Source of the DNA: Mycobacterium dioxanotrophicus
GTDB taxonomy: Bacteria > Actinomycetota > Actinomycetes > Mycobacteriales > Mycobacteriaceae
DNA: 64,000 nt
Assembly: GCF_002157835.1 (NCBI RefSeq)
Contig: NZ_CP020809.1
Coordinates: 310,001 to 374,000, forward strand
Direction of reading: 5' to 3'
Both the position numbers and the translations under genes were made by a program. Positions within the stretch are counted from its first letter, which is position 1. The number at the start of each line of letters is the position of its first letter. Under the pieces are notes generated by a model that worked only from the letters and a program-made list of their open reading frames with translations, did no database searches and was not told the DNA's origin. Below are positions 9,651-16,205 of the stretch, piece by piece.

Positions 9651-10241
9651 GCGGACGGGTTGTCGGCACGCGAAGCAAAACGGTTGCAAACGCGGGAACG
9701 GTTGATGGGTGCGGCGATCGCCGAGTTCAAACGCACCGGTATGACTGCTGCCGACGTGGGCGCCATCGTGGCCGCTGCCGGCGTCGCGCACGGCACTTTC
9801 TTCTTCCACTTCCCGACCAAGGAACACGTGCTGCTCGAACTCGAACAGCGAGAAGAAGAGCGTATTGCCAAGCAGTTCGCGCAGTTCCTGAAGAAGCCTC
9901 ACGACCTCGCCGACGCGCTGCGCGAGGCGGTGCGGCTGGTGATGAGCCTGGAACGCCGGTTGGGCGATGTGCTGTTCAAAGACTTTCTGGCGCTGCATTT
10001 TTCCCAGACCAGGCCGGCGGCCGAGGATGGTCGGGATCATCCGGTCATCGTCGGGGTGGCAACGGAGATCGAACGTGCACAGCGCGACGGCGAGGTGGAT
10101 GAGGCCGTCAACGCGCTGAACAGCGCAGTGTTCTTTCTGTTGGGCTTGTACGCGCTGCTGATCACCACCAACGAATGGTCGACCCGCGACGCGCTGCTCG
10201 ACGACTACGTGCACCGGACTCTGCGCAGCCTGCTGCCGTGA
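9648..10241 (+). CDS. TetR-family transcriptional regulator of the AveC/VWA/AAA+ cluster
   Basis: 197 residues from GTG. Residues ~10-55 are a TetR_N helix-turn-helix (AIAEFKRTGMTAADVGAIVAAAGVAHGTFFFHFPTKEHVL), followed by an all-helical ligand domain. The next gene on the same strand starts 85 nt downstream, and a dyad with TGACTnnAGTCA lies in that gap and again 0.8 kb on, so those dyads are its most likely operators (inference). The TetR gene's own upstream region lacks the dyad, so autoregulation is not evident. Ligand unknown; the hydrophobic core would fit acyl or terpenoid molecules. Confidence 0.88.
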   Translation: MADGLSAREAKRLQTRERLMGAAIAEFKRTGMTAADVGAIVAAAGVAHGTFFFHFPTKEHVLLELEQREEERIAKQFAQFLKKPHDLADALREAVRLVMSLERRLGDVLFKDFLALHFSQTRPAAEDGRDHPVIVGVATEIERAQRDGEVDEAVNALNSAVFFLLGLYALLITTNEWSTRDALLDDYVHRTLRSLLP

Positions 10242-10284
10242 CACCCAGCTGACCGGTTCGCGGGCCTGCCCGTATCGCAATTCG

Positions 10285-10302
10285 TTGACTATAGTCAGTC
10301 AG
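10285..10302. promoter_or_regulatory. repeated TetR-type operator, copy 1, over an AveC1 promoter
   Basis: TTGACTatAGTCAGTCAG. The core TGACTATAGTCA is a perfect 12-bp palindrome, followed by a third GTCAG half. The same element recurs at 11063-11080. TATAGT inside it fits a -10 box, giving a start near 10303 and a 24-nt leader carrying GAGGAGG (10316-10322). Confidence 0.7.
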
Positions 10303-10326
10303 CGAATCGCGGCACGAGGAGGAATC

Positions 10327-11049
10327 TTGTATCTGCCGATCTCCAACCTGCGCCGTGGTGCGGTCAAGCCTCCCGCCGGCGCGCTGTCGCTGGACGAGCA
10401 CGACCAGCTGTCCCGGCTGGCGCAGCAGCGGGCGGACAAATGGCTCATCTGCGGGTCGCTGCTGATCGGCAGTGCAGCCCTGGGCGTCTTCGGATTACCC
10501 CTGTTCCTTCGCGGGGTCTGGTTGCAGCGCCAGGCGCAGCGCGACGGCCTCTCAGTCCGGCCGATGATCGTCACGCTGATCGGCTACCTCGTCATCATCG
10601 ACGCCGCGATCAACGCAGTCGGGTGGTCGCTGGACCTGGTCGGCAATCACACGTTGCTGGCCCGAGTTCTGTTGAACGGCTGGGGATACATGTTCGACGC
10701 GGGGTACTTCTGGCACTTCAACGAGCTGTGGGTGGGCGGTGCCGCGGGCCCCGGTGAGAAGGGCTGGGAGGTAGGCCTGATCCTCACCGTGTTCACCATG
10801 CGGATTGCGGCGGCCATCGGCTTTCTGCAGATGAAGCGGTGGGGTCAGCAGTGGATGGTGGTGACCTGCTGGATGGGCGTGGTCATCTGGATCGGCTACG
10901 TGTTCAACATGACCATGTACGCCGATGTCCGCTACGCGGGCGTGATCTTCCCGGTTGTGGGGTGGTGGCTCTACGACATCTTCTACATCACGCCGTTCCT
11001 GGCCATCCCGTACCTGCACACCGTCAACCGCGAAATCTTCTCCGACTGA
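10327..11049 (+). CDS. AveC-like (spirocyclase AveC family) multi-span membrane protein 1
   Basis: 240 residues from TTG 10327, chosen because GAGGAGG sits 4 nt upstream and the longer in-frame TTG (10285) lies inside the operator. About six hydrophobic segments: LICGSLLIGSAALGVFGLPLF, MIVTLIGYLVIIDAAINAVGW, a WGYMFDAGYFWHFNELW block, VGLILTVFTMRIAAAIGFL, WMVVTCWMGVVIWIGYVF and VIFPVVGWWLYDIFYITPF. Shared motifs with the copy at 13683: HDxxSRxAQxRADKW, GYFWHxNELWVGG, and the last 75 residues nearly identical. AveC itself is the avermectin dehydratase/spirocyclase; most actinobacterial relatives are uncharacterised, so enzymatic activity here is unproven. Partner genes suggest it may be a client of the VWA/AAA+ pair. 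Confidence 0.82.
   Translation: MYLPISNLRRGAVKPPAGALSLDEHDQLSRLAQQRADKWLICGSLLIGSAALGVFGLPLFLRGVWLQRQAQRDGLSVRPMIVTLIGYLVIIDAAINAVGWSLDLVGNHTLLARVLLNGWGYMFDAGYFWHFNELWVGGAAGPGEKGWEVGLILTVFTMRIAAAIGFLQMKRWGQQWMVVTCWMGVVIWIGYVFNMTMYADVRYAGVIFPVVGWWLYDIFYITPFLAIPYLHTVNREIFSD
10817..10944 (+). repeat. 128-bp perfect repeat, copy 1 (within AveC-like 1)
   Basis: Every base from 10817 to 10944 matches 14146-14273 inside the second AveC-like gene, third codon positions included. The 5' halves of the two genes are clearly more diverged. Points to recent gene conversion. Confidence 0.92.
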
Positions 11050-11062
11050 CTCTAGACTTTTA

Positions 11063-11080
11063 TTGACTCAAGTCAGTCAG
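11063..11080. promoter_or_regulatory. repeated TetR-type operator, copy 2, before the 38-aa gene
   Basis: TTGACTcaAGTCAGTCAG, identical to copy 1 except for the central two bases, and the match continues as YGAAT beyond it. A TAGACT hexamer (11053-11058) directly upstream could be a -10 box. This would place the small gene and the VWA-AAA+-AveC2 operon under the same regulator as AveC1. Confidence 0.7.
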
Positions 11081-11196
11081 TGAATTACAAAGAGTGGGTG
11101 TTGTGGGAGATCTGCCGCTACATCGCGGCGTGGGGCGGCACCGGTTTGATCATCTGGTTCTGGTACTGGATGTTCTCCAACATCGGCACGTTCTGA
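11080..11196 (+). CDS. tryptophan-rich 38-aa single-span membrane protein
   Basis: Too short for usual gene callers. From GTG 11080 it encodes 38 residues: VNYKEWVLWEICRYI, then AAWGGTGLIIWFWYWMF, ending SNIGTF. Seven tryptophans, one transmembrane span, and a short charged N-terminus. An in-frame GTG at 11098 gives a 32-residue form; neither start has a strong ribosome site. It sits between AveC1 and the VWA gene, 13 nt before the latter, and pairs in position with the 42-aa protein next to AveC2. Probably a small subunit or assembly partner of the AveC-like protein (inference). Confidence 0.6.
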   Translation: MNYKEWVLWEICRYIAAWGGTGLIIWFWYWMFSNIGTF

Positions 11197-11209
11197 GCGG
11201 CCCGAGCAG

Positions 11210-12742
11210 ATGAGTGAGCTCACCGACCGGCACGCCATCGCCCTGGAACGCAGTTGCGGGGTTACCGCGGTGGCATTGAGCGGTGGCCGGCGTGCGGGTG
11301 TGCGCCTGGTGACGGGTGAGCAGCGTGCCTTCGGAATGAACACTGGGCTCACGGTGATCCACGTACCCTACCCGGCGCCGGCGGCGGGCTGGACCCGCAG
11401 AACGTTGACCTGCGGCGTGGCGCTGCAATGCGCACCGTCGAAGGATCGGTTGCTCGACTACCGGCTCAACGAGCTCTCCACGCGCGAACTGCACGCACTC
11501 GCCCTGGTGGAAGGCAGTGTCGCAATGGGCTGGATCGCAGGTGCCTGGCCCGGCCTGATACCCGAAATCCGGTGCCTGCTACCGGGGCTCGTGATCGGCG
11601 ATCCCGATACGCAGCCCGCCGAAATGCTCAACCGGGCCGTCGCACTGGCCCGCAGCCCGCACGGCCTCGTCGTCGACCCGCTGCTGGGTCGGTTACCCAC
11701 GTCGCACACCGCGCCGGCCGGGCTCACCGACTCCCTGCGGCGCAGGTTCGGTCGCCTGCCCTGGACCACCACCCAGAAGCGGTTGCCCCGACCGTATTCG
11801 GTCCCGGTCGGAGGTGACGGCGGCGTCCGCAACCCGAACCTTCCCCCGCCGAGCCGTCCGCAGGACAACGACCTCGACATCACGCCGCACCATCGCCCCG
11901 GCATCCCGTACCCCGAGTGGAATGCGTGGACGCAGAGTTTCCTGCGCGATCATGTCGCCGTGGTCGAATATGGCAAAGCGCAAGGACCGCAACGTCATCC
12001 GGTGATATCAGCGGAGCTGCGCCGGTGGTTCCAGGAACCCACGCACCGCGCGATGATCAACCGTCGGGAAGACGGGTCCGATCTGGACGTGGATTCCTAC
12101 GTGCGCCACCACATCGACATGAGAACCGGGGAGGCCACCGAGCCGCGGGTGTTCCGCGAACTGCTACCCAGCAGCCGTGATGTCGCCACCGCAGTGCTGC
12201 TCGACGGCAGCTCATCACTGGGCGTGCACGGTGGCCGGATCTTCCGGCTGGAACTGGCCTGTGCAGATGCCTTGTCCCGGGCCATGAGTCAGGCGCGGGA
12301 ACGCCACGGGCTCTTCGTGTTCACCGGCAACACGCGCCACCGCGTGGAAGTCCGCTGCCTCAAAGACTTTCCCGAGCCGCGCAGCGTCGCGCCCAGTACC
12401 GCGGGTCTGGTCACCGGTGGCTACACGCGCCTGGGTGCGCCGCTGCGGCATCTGACCAGACGGCTGCTGGAGCAGCCCGCCGAACGCCGGCTGCTCATGG
12501 TGATCGGTGACGGCCTGATCTCCGACGAAGGCTATGAAGGGCGCTACGCATGGGCCGATGCCGCCCACGCAGTCGAGGAGGCCAACGAGGCCGGTGTGTC
12601 TGTGTACTACGTCGGCGTGGGGCCGACGCGCGTCGATCCGCTACCGGAAGTGTTCGGATCACGGCGCTCCCAACGCATCCGGCGTGTGGAGGACCTACCC
12701 CGGGTCCTGGCACACGTACACCGCGAACTCGTCTCGGCCTGA
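11210..12742 (+). CDS. NorD/CbbO-like VWA-domain protein
   Basis: 510 residues, soluble. The C-terminal ~200 residues are a von Willebrand A domain with a complete MIDAS: LLDGSSSLG (D332-x-S-x-S), the threonine in TGGYTRLGAPLRH, and MVIGDGLISDEGYEGRYAWADAAHAVEEA, closely following the NorD pattern. It ends in GVSVYYVGVGPT. The first ~300 residues are poorly characterised and include a proline-rich linker (PNLPPPSRPQ). NorD/CbbO proteins bridge a MoxR-type ATPase to a client enzyme during metal loading or remodelling. The AAA+ partner follows after 21 nt. No nor or cbb genes lie nearby, so the client differs from those systems. Confidence 0.88.
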   Translation: MSELTDRHAIALERSCGVTAVALSGGRRAGVRLVTGEQRAFGMNTGLTVIHVPYPAPAAGWTRRTLTCGVALQCAPSKDRLLDYRLNELSTRELHALALVEGSVAMGWIAGAWPGLIPEIRCLLPGLVIGDPDTQPAEMLNRAVALARSPHGLVVDPLLGRLPTSHTAPAGLTDSLRRRFGRLPWTTTQKRLPRPYSVPVGGDGGVRNPNLPPPSRPQDNDLDITPHHRPGIPYPEWNAWTQSFLRDHVAVVEYGKAQGPQRHPVISAELRRWFQEPTHRAMINRREDGSDLDVDSYVRHHIDMRTGEATEPRVFRELLPSSRDVATAVLLDGSSSLGVHGGRIFRLELACADALSRAMSQARERHGLFVFTGNTRHRVEVRCLKDFPEPRSVAPSTAGLVTGGYTRLGAPLRHLTRRLLEQPAERRLLMVIGDGLISDEGYEGRYAWADAAHAVEEANEAGVSVYYVGVGPTRVDPLPEVFGSRRSQRIRRVEDLPRVLAHVHRELVSA

Positions 12743-12763
12743 TACCCGGGAGACAAGGAAGAC

Positions 12764-13561
12764 ATGACGCCCACCTACTACGCCAACGCCAACGAAGTGC
12801 AGCTCTTCGAGCAGGCGTACACCCGCGCTCTGCCGGTCATGCTGACGGGACCGACGGGATGCGGCAAGACCCGTTTCGTCGAGCACATGGCCGCCCTGCT
12901 GCGCCGCCCCGTGGTCACCATCAGCTGCCACGACGACCTCACCAGCTCAGATCTGTTGGGCCGCTTCATGGTTACCCGCGGCGACGTGGTGTGGACCGAC
13001 GGCCCGCTGACCCGGGCCGTCAAAGACGGCGCCATCTGCTACCTCGATGAGGTGGTCGAAGCCCGCCACGACTCGCTGGCGGTCCTGCACTCGCTGACCG
13101 ACCACCGGCGTGCGCTGTACCTCGACCGGGCAGGCGAAGTCGTGCGCGCTCCGGGGACGTTCATGCTGGTGTGTTCGTACAATCCGGCATACCGCAGCTC
13201 GCTCAAGGAGCTCAAACCGTCGTTCCGGCAACGCTTTGTCACCCTGTCGATGGGGTACCTGTCGGCCGCCCGGGAAGCCGCGGTGATCGTCGCCGAGACC
13301 GGCGTCGACGCGCGTGTCGCCGAGCGACTGGTGACGTGCGCGACTGCCATCAGGACTGCAGACGCGGCATTTCACTTCGAGCCCCCGTCGACACGGGTGC
13401 TGGTCACCGCAGCACAGCTCATCGCCGTGGGCGCAACCGAATTGGAAGCAGTCGAGGCCTGTGTGCTGGCGCCGCTGAGTTCCGACGGCGCCATCACTGA
13501 CGGCTTGCGCGAGGTTGTGGCCGCCGGCCTGCCCGTACCCGGCGAAAGGACGTCCCGATGA
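12764..13561 (+). CDS. MoxR-type AAA+ ATPase, CbbQ/NirQ/NorQ family
   Basis: 265 residues. Walker A GPTGCGKT (29-36), Walker B CYLDEV (D95-E96), sensor 1 within LVCSYNPAY, and an arginine-bearing FRQRFVTLSMGY segment; a C-terminal CbbQ_C-like helical region follows. Hexameric ATPases of this type, together with a VWA protein, activate enzymes such as nitric oxide reductase (NorQ) or RuBisCO (CbbQ). Its stop overlaps the ATG of the 42-aa membrane protein (ATGA, 13558-13561), so client-side genes are translationally coupled to it. Confident family call; client inferred. Confidence 0.92.
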   Translation: MTPTYYANANEVQLFEQAYTRALPVMLTGPTGCGKTRFVEHMAALLRRPVVTISCHDDLTSSDLLGRFMVTRGDVVWTDGPLTRAVKDGAICYLDEVVEARHDSLAVLHSLTDHRRALYLDRAGEVVRAPGTFMLVCSYNPAYRSSLKELKPSFRQRFVTLSMGYLSAAREAAVIVAETGVDARVAERLVTCATAIRTADAAFHFEPPSTRVLVTAAQLIAVGATELEAVEACVLAPLSSDGAITDGLREVVAAGLPVPGERTSR

Positions 13562-13686
13562 ACGAGCAAGAACGAAAGCGCAAGCGCGCGTTGATAGTCC
13601 TGCAGGCCGTCGTCTATGGCTACCTGCTGGCCATGTTCTGCATCCAGCTGTACATGTCGTTCGCACGCGGATGGTGGGAGTTGTGA
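13558..13686 (+). CDS. 42-aa single-span membrane protein between AAA+ and AveC2
   Basis: Below normal length cut-offs. M-NEQERKRKRALIVLQ, a hydrophobic span VVYGYLLAMFCIQLYM, then SFARGWWEL. A basic N-terminus predicts cytosolic N-end. It is locked into the operon on both sides: ATGA overlap with the AAA+ gene (13558-13561) and GTGA overlap with AveC2 (13683-13686). Such tight packing is strong evidence that it is translated. Like the 38-aa protein, it neighbours an AveC-like gene and ends in aromatic residues. Confidence 0.75.
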   Translation: MNEQERKRKRALIVLQAVVYGYLLAMFCIQLYMSFARGWWEL

Positions 13687-14378
13687 GTCGGGCGGTGGCC
13701 CACTCCGGGTCCGTCAGCCTGGAGGATCACGACGAGCAGTCGCGAGCTGCCCAACGCCGTGCCGACAAATGGATGATCGTCGGTGCGCTGCTGATGGGCA
13801 TGTGGATACCGGGCCTCATCGGATTCCCCATCTTCATGCGCGGAGTGTGGTTGCAGCGGGAGGCGCAGCGGGCCGGGCTGTCGGTGCGCCCCATGATCGT
13901 CACGCTCATCGGTTATCTGGTGCTGATCGACGGTGCGCTCAACAGCCTGGGCTGGGCGCTGGACCTGGTGGCCAACCACACGTTGATCAATCGGGTCCTG
14001 ATGATCGGCTGGGGCAACATGTTCGATGCCGGCTACTTCTGGCATTACAACGAGCTGTGGGTCGGAGGGTCGGCCGCGCCGGGTGAAAAGGCCTGGGTGG
14101 CAGGGTTGATCCTGACCGTCTTCTCGATGCGGGTCGCGGCGGCCGTCGGCTTTCTGCAGATGAAGCGGTGGGGTCAGCAGTGGATGGTGGTGACCTGCTG
14201 GATGGGCGTGGTCATCTGGATCGGCTACGTGTTCAACATGACCATGTACGCCGATGTCCGCTACGCGGGCGTGGTGTTTCCCGTGGTCGGCTGGTGGCTC
14301 TACGACATCTTCTACATCACGCCGTTCCTCGCCATCCCGTACCTGCACACCGTCAACCGCGAAATCTTCTCCGACTGA
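13683..14378 (+). CDS. AveC-like multi-span membrane protein 2
   Basis: 231 residues from GTG 13683, which overlaps the preceding stop; the longer in-frame reading upstream (to 13515) runs through the 42-aa gene and is rejected. Paralogue of the gene at 10327: SLEDHDEQSRAAQRRADKW, GVWLQREAQRAGLSVRPMIVT, MFDAGYFWHYNELWVGG, and an almost identical C-terminus ending TVNREIFSD. About six membrane spans. Conserved His residues in the NHTL, WHxNELW and YLHTVNRE motifs are possible ligands, but no known metal site can be assigned. Followed after 21 nt by the one-span protein at 14400. Confidence 0.82.
   Translation: MSRAVAHSGSVSLEDHDEQSRAAQRRADKWMIVGALLMGMWIPGLIGFPIFMRGVWLQREAQRAGLSVRPMIVTLIGYLVLIDGALNSLGWALDLVANHTLINRVLMIGWGNMFDAGYFWHYNELWVGGSAAPGEKAWVAGLILTVFSMRVAAAVGFLQMKRWGQQWMVVTCWMGVVIWIGYVFNMTMYADVRYAGVVFPVVGWWLYDIFYITPFLAIPYLHTVNREIFSD
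14146..14273 (+). repeat. 128-bp perfect repeat, copy 2 (within AveC-like 2)
   Basis: Partner of 10817-10944. After a short variable patch, identity resumes over the last ~90 bp to the stop codon with a single difference. Confidence 0.92.
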
Positions 14379-14399
14379 ACATTTTCCGAGGAGCACGCA

Positions 14400-14813
14400 A
14401 TGTCAGAAACCCAGCAGGAGCCGGCCAAGGACCTGCCACCGGGCACCACGCCGTACTACGCGCGGATGCACAAGTGGATCAAGCGGGCCGTATTGGTATG
14501 TCTGGTCGCACTGGTCATCGAGGGTGCCTTCACGCTGCCGTTCATGGCGGTCTACTACGGCTACCCGACGCTGAGCCTCACCCAGATCTGCAGCGAGCTA
14601 CTCAAAGTCCGTTACTCCGACGACACCTTGGAGTGCAGGCATCCCTACCCGATGTTCGGTCCTCCCGAAGGTGCCGCGGGTAAGGACACCGCGCGCGACG
14701 TGTGGGGTATCCAGCCGACGCCGAAGTACGACCGGCTCGGGTTCCGCGAACTGGTGCGGCGCTACGAGGAGCGTCAGGCCCGGCAAGCTGCTAAGCAGCA
14801 GCCCCACCCGTGA
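14400..14813 (+). CDS. one-span membrane protein, last gene of the AveC2 operon
   Basis: 137 residues, not recognised. Layout: short Pro-rich N-terminus, MHKWIKRAV, a single hydrophobic span ([21 protein letters not shown], ~31-51), then an ~85-residue polar C-terminal region containing [26 protein letters not shown] with two cysteines and ending in an Arg/Glu/Gln-rich helix ([15 protein letters not shown]). An AGGAG site lies just before the ATG. By position it is a subunit or anchor of whatever the AveC-like proteins form. Confidence 0.75.
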   Translation: MSETQQEPAKDLPPGTTPYYARMHKWIKRAVLVCLVALVIEGAFTLPFMAVYYGYPTLSLTQICSELLKVRYSDDTLECRHPYPMFGPPEGAAGKDTARDVWGIQPTPKYDRLGFRELVRRYEERQARQAAKQQPHP

Positions 14814-14853
14814 ACGACCGCGATGGGTGGGTCCGGTGTGCTTTTATCGGCGC

Positions 14854-15522
14854 ATGAGTCACCGGGGGCTGACGCAGCTGATTCTGCGGATGGCGCTGGC
14901 GGCCGCGCTGATCGCGACGCCCGTGGTGGTCTCGGCCCACCCGGCCGCCGCCGACCCGTGCGCCGACGTCGACGTGGTGTTCGCGCGAGGCACAGGTGAA
15001 CCGCCCGGTATCGGACGGGTCGGGCAGGCGTTCGTCGACACCCTGGTGCCACAACTGGGCGGACGCTCGGTGAGTACCTACGGCGTGAACTATCCGGCCG
15101 GCATCAACTTCCTCACCACGGCCGACGGCGCCAACGACGCGGCCGCGCACATCGCATGGATGACAGAGCAATGTCCGGGCACGCAGCTGGTGCTGGGCGG
15201 CTTCTCCCAGGGCGCGGCGGTCGTGTCGATGCTGGCAGGCGTGCCGCCGATCGGCAGCAGAATCGGCACGTTCGGGTCGGCGCCGCCGCTGCCCCCGCCG
15301 AGCGCGGACGCGATCCGCGCGGTCGCGGTGTTCGGCAATCCCGGTCAGCGCTTCGGCACACCGCTGTCTAGCACCGGGTTGTTCGCAGGCCGGGCCATCG
15401 ACCAGTGCAGCCCGGGCGACCCGATCTGTGTCCAGGGCGGACGGGACCGCGCGGCGCACAGCAACTACGAACTGCCGCCGTACAACGAGCGGGCGGCCAG
15501 TTTCGTCGCAGGCCGGCTCTGA
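14854..15522 (+). CDS. secreted cutinase-family esterase (second copy)
   Basis: 222 residues. Signal peptide LILRMALAAALIATPVVVSA followed by AHPAAADPCADVDVVFARGTGEPPG, the standard mature start. Catalytic nucleophile in GFSQG, disulphide-flanked aspartate CSPGDPIC, and late histidine in AAHSNYELPPYN. Resembles the gene at 3971 (shared DVxVVFARGT and FVDTL blocks) but with a Pro-rich stretch (PPLPPPSAD). It follows the AveC2 operon by 40 nt with no clear ribosome site, so it may be read from that operon's mRNA or from its own leaderless start. Confidence 0.9.
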   Translation: MSHRGLTQLILRMALAAALIATPVVVSAHPAAADPCADVDVVFARGTGEPPGIGRVGQAFVDTLVPQLGGRSVSTYGVNYPAGINFLTTADGANDAAAHIAWMTEQCPGTQLVLGGFSQGAAVVSMLAGVPPIGSRIGTFGSAPPLPPPSADAIRAVAVFGNPGQRFGTPLSSTGLFAGRAIDQCSPGDPICVQGGRDRAAHSNYELPPYNERAASFVAGRL

Positions 15523-15585
15523 CGTTTCGGGGAGCTAACGATCGGGTGCTAACTCGGACTCGGCTCTCCCGCATCACGGTCGCGC

Positions 15586-16161
15586 GTGGTGTCGTGGATG
15601 GCGATGGTGCGTTCTTTGTTGTCAGTGCGTCGGTTGCCTCAGCTGGCAGCCGCCGGTGCGTTGTGTTCGGCGCTGCTGGCGGCGGCGCCCGTGCCCGCGT
15701 CCGCGGGGCCGGTCACCGACGCCCAAGGGTTCGTCGACTCCACCGCGCGGTGCGGCACCGTCGACGCGACGGTGCTCTACGGCAGTACCGACGCCTCCCG
15801 CGTCGCGATCTGCAAGACCGGCAACACTTTCGAGTACCGCGGTGTGCGGGTACGCGACGGCGCCAAACTCGTCGCGCCGGCCACCCCATCCGGTGACGGC
15901 TTCCGGGTCGAGTCCAGCGGTTTCACCTATCTGGTGACGGCAAAGTCGTTGGTGGTCAGTCAGGGAAGCACAACCATCCGCGAGGAAACCATGGTCGATT
16001 TCCACCGGCCGGGTGCCTCGGCACCGCAGGGGACGGCTCAGGGCACTCCGGCGCCGCAGAACGCGCCGACGGCGCAGAACGTTCCGCAACCGCTCGAGTC
16101 GGCGACACCGTCCACACCGCTACCGCCGCCGTTGCCCGCCGAGGTGGGCGCCAAACGGTAG
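15586..16161 (+). CDS. secreted mycobacterial protein of unknown function
   Basis: Up to 191 residues from GTG; internal ATGs at 15598 and 15604 would also leave a signal peptide (LPQLAAAGALCSALLAAAPVPASA, cleavage before GPVTD). The mature part has two cysteines (STARCGTVD, AICKTGNT) likely bonded, then a beta-rich region and a Pro/Ala/Gln-rich disordered tail (GTPAPQNAPTAQNVPQPLE). No family recognised. Exported; possibly cell-wall associated. Confidence 0.75.
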   Translation: MVSWMAMVRSLLSVRRLPQLAAAGALCSALLAAAPVPASAGPVTDAQGFVDSTARCGTVDATVLYGSTDASRVAICKTGNTFEYRGVRVRDGAKLVAPATPSGDGFRVESSGFTYLVTAKSLVVSQGSTTIREETMVDFHRPGASAPQGTAQGTPAPQNAPTAQNVPQPLESATPSTPLPPPLPAEVGAKR

Positions 16162-16168
16162 CGGCACC

Positions 16169-16198
16169 CGCGTTCGGTACCGAACGCGCGGGCATAAT
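16169..16198 (+). promoter_or_regulatory. leaderless promoter with 20-bp palindromic operator
   Basis: CGCGTTCGGTACCGAACGCG (16169-16188) is a perfect palindrome. It is followed by CATAAT (16193-16198), 7 nt before the acyl-CoA dehydrogenase ATG. The palindrome therefore covers the -35 zone of a likely leaderless promoter, where a dimeric repressor would block RNA polymerase. Confidence 0.6.
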
Positions 16199-16205
16199 CC
16201 AGCGC

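Noticed and set aside
13515..13682. Longer N-terminus for AveC-like protein 2
   Set aside because: The extra frame runs through the AAA+ stop and the 42-aa gene; the GTGA overlap at 13683 is the natural start.
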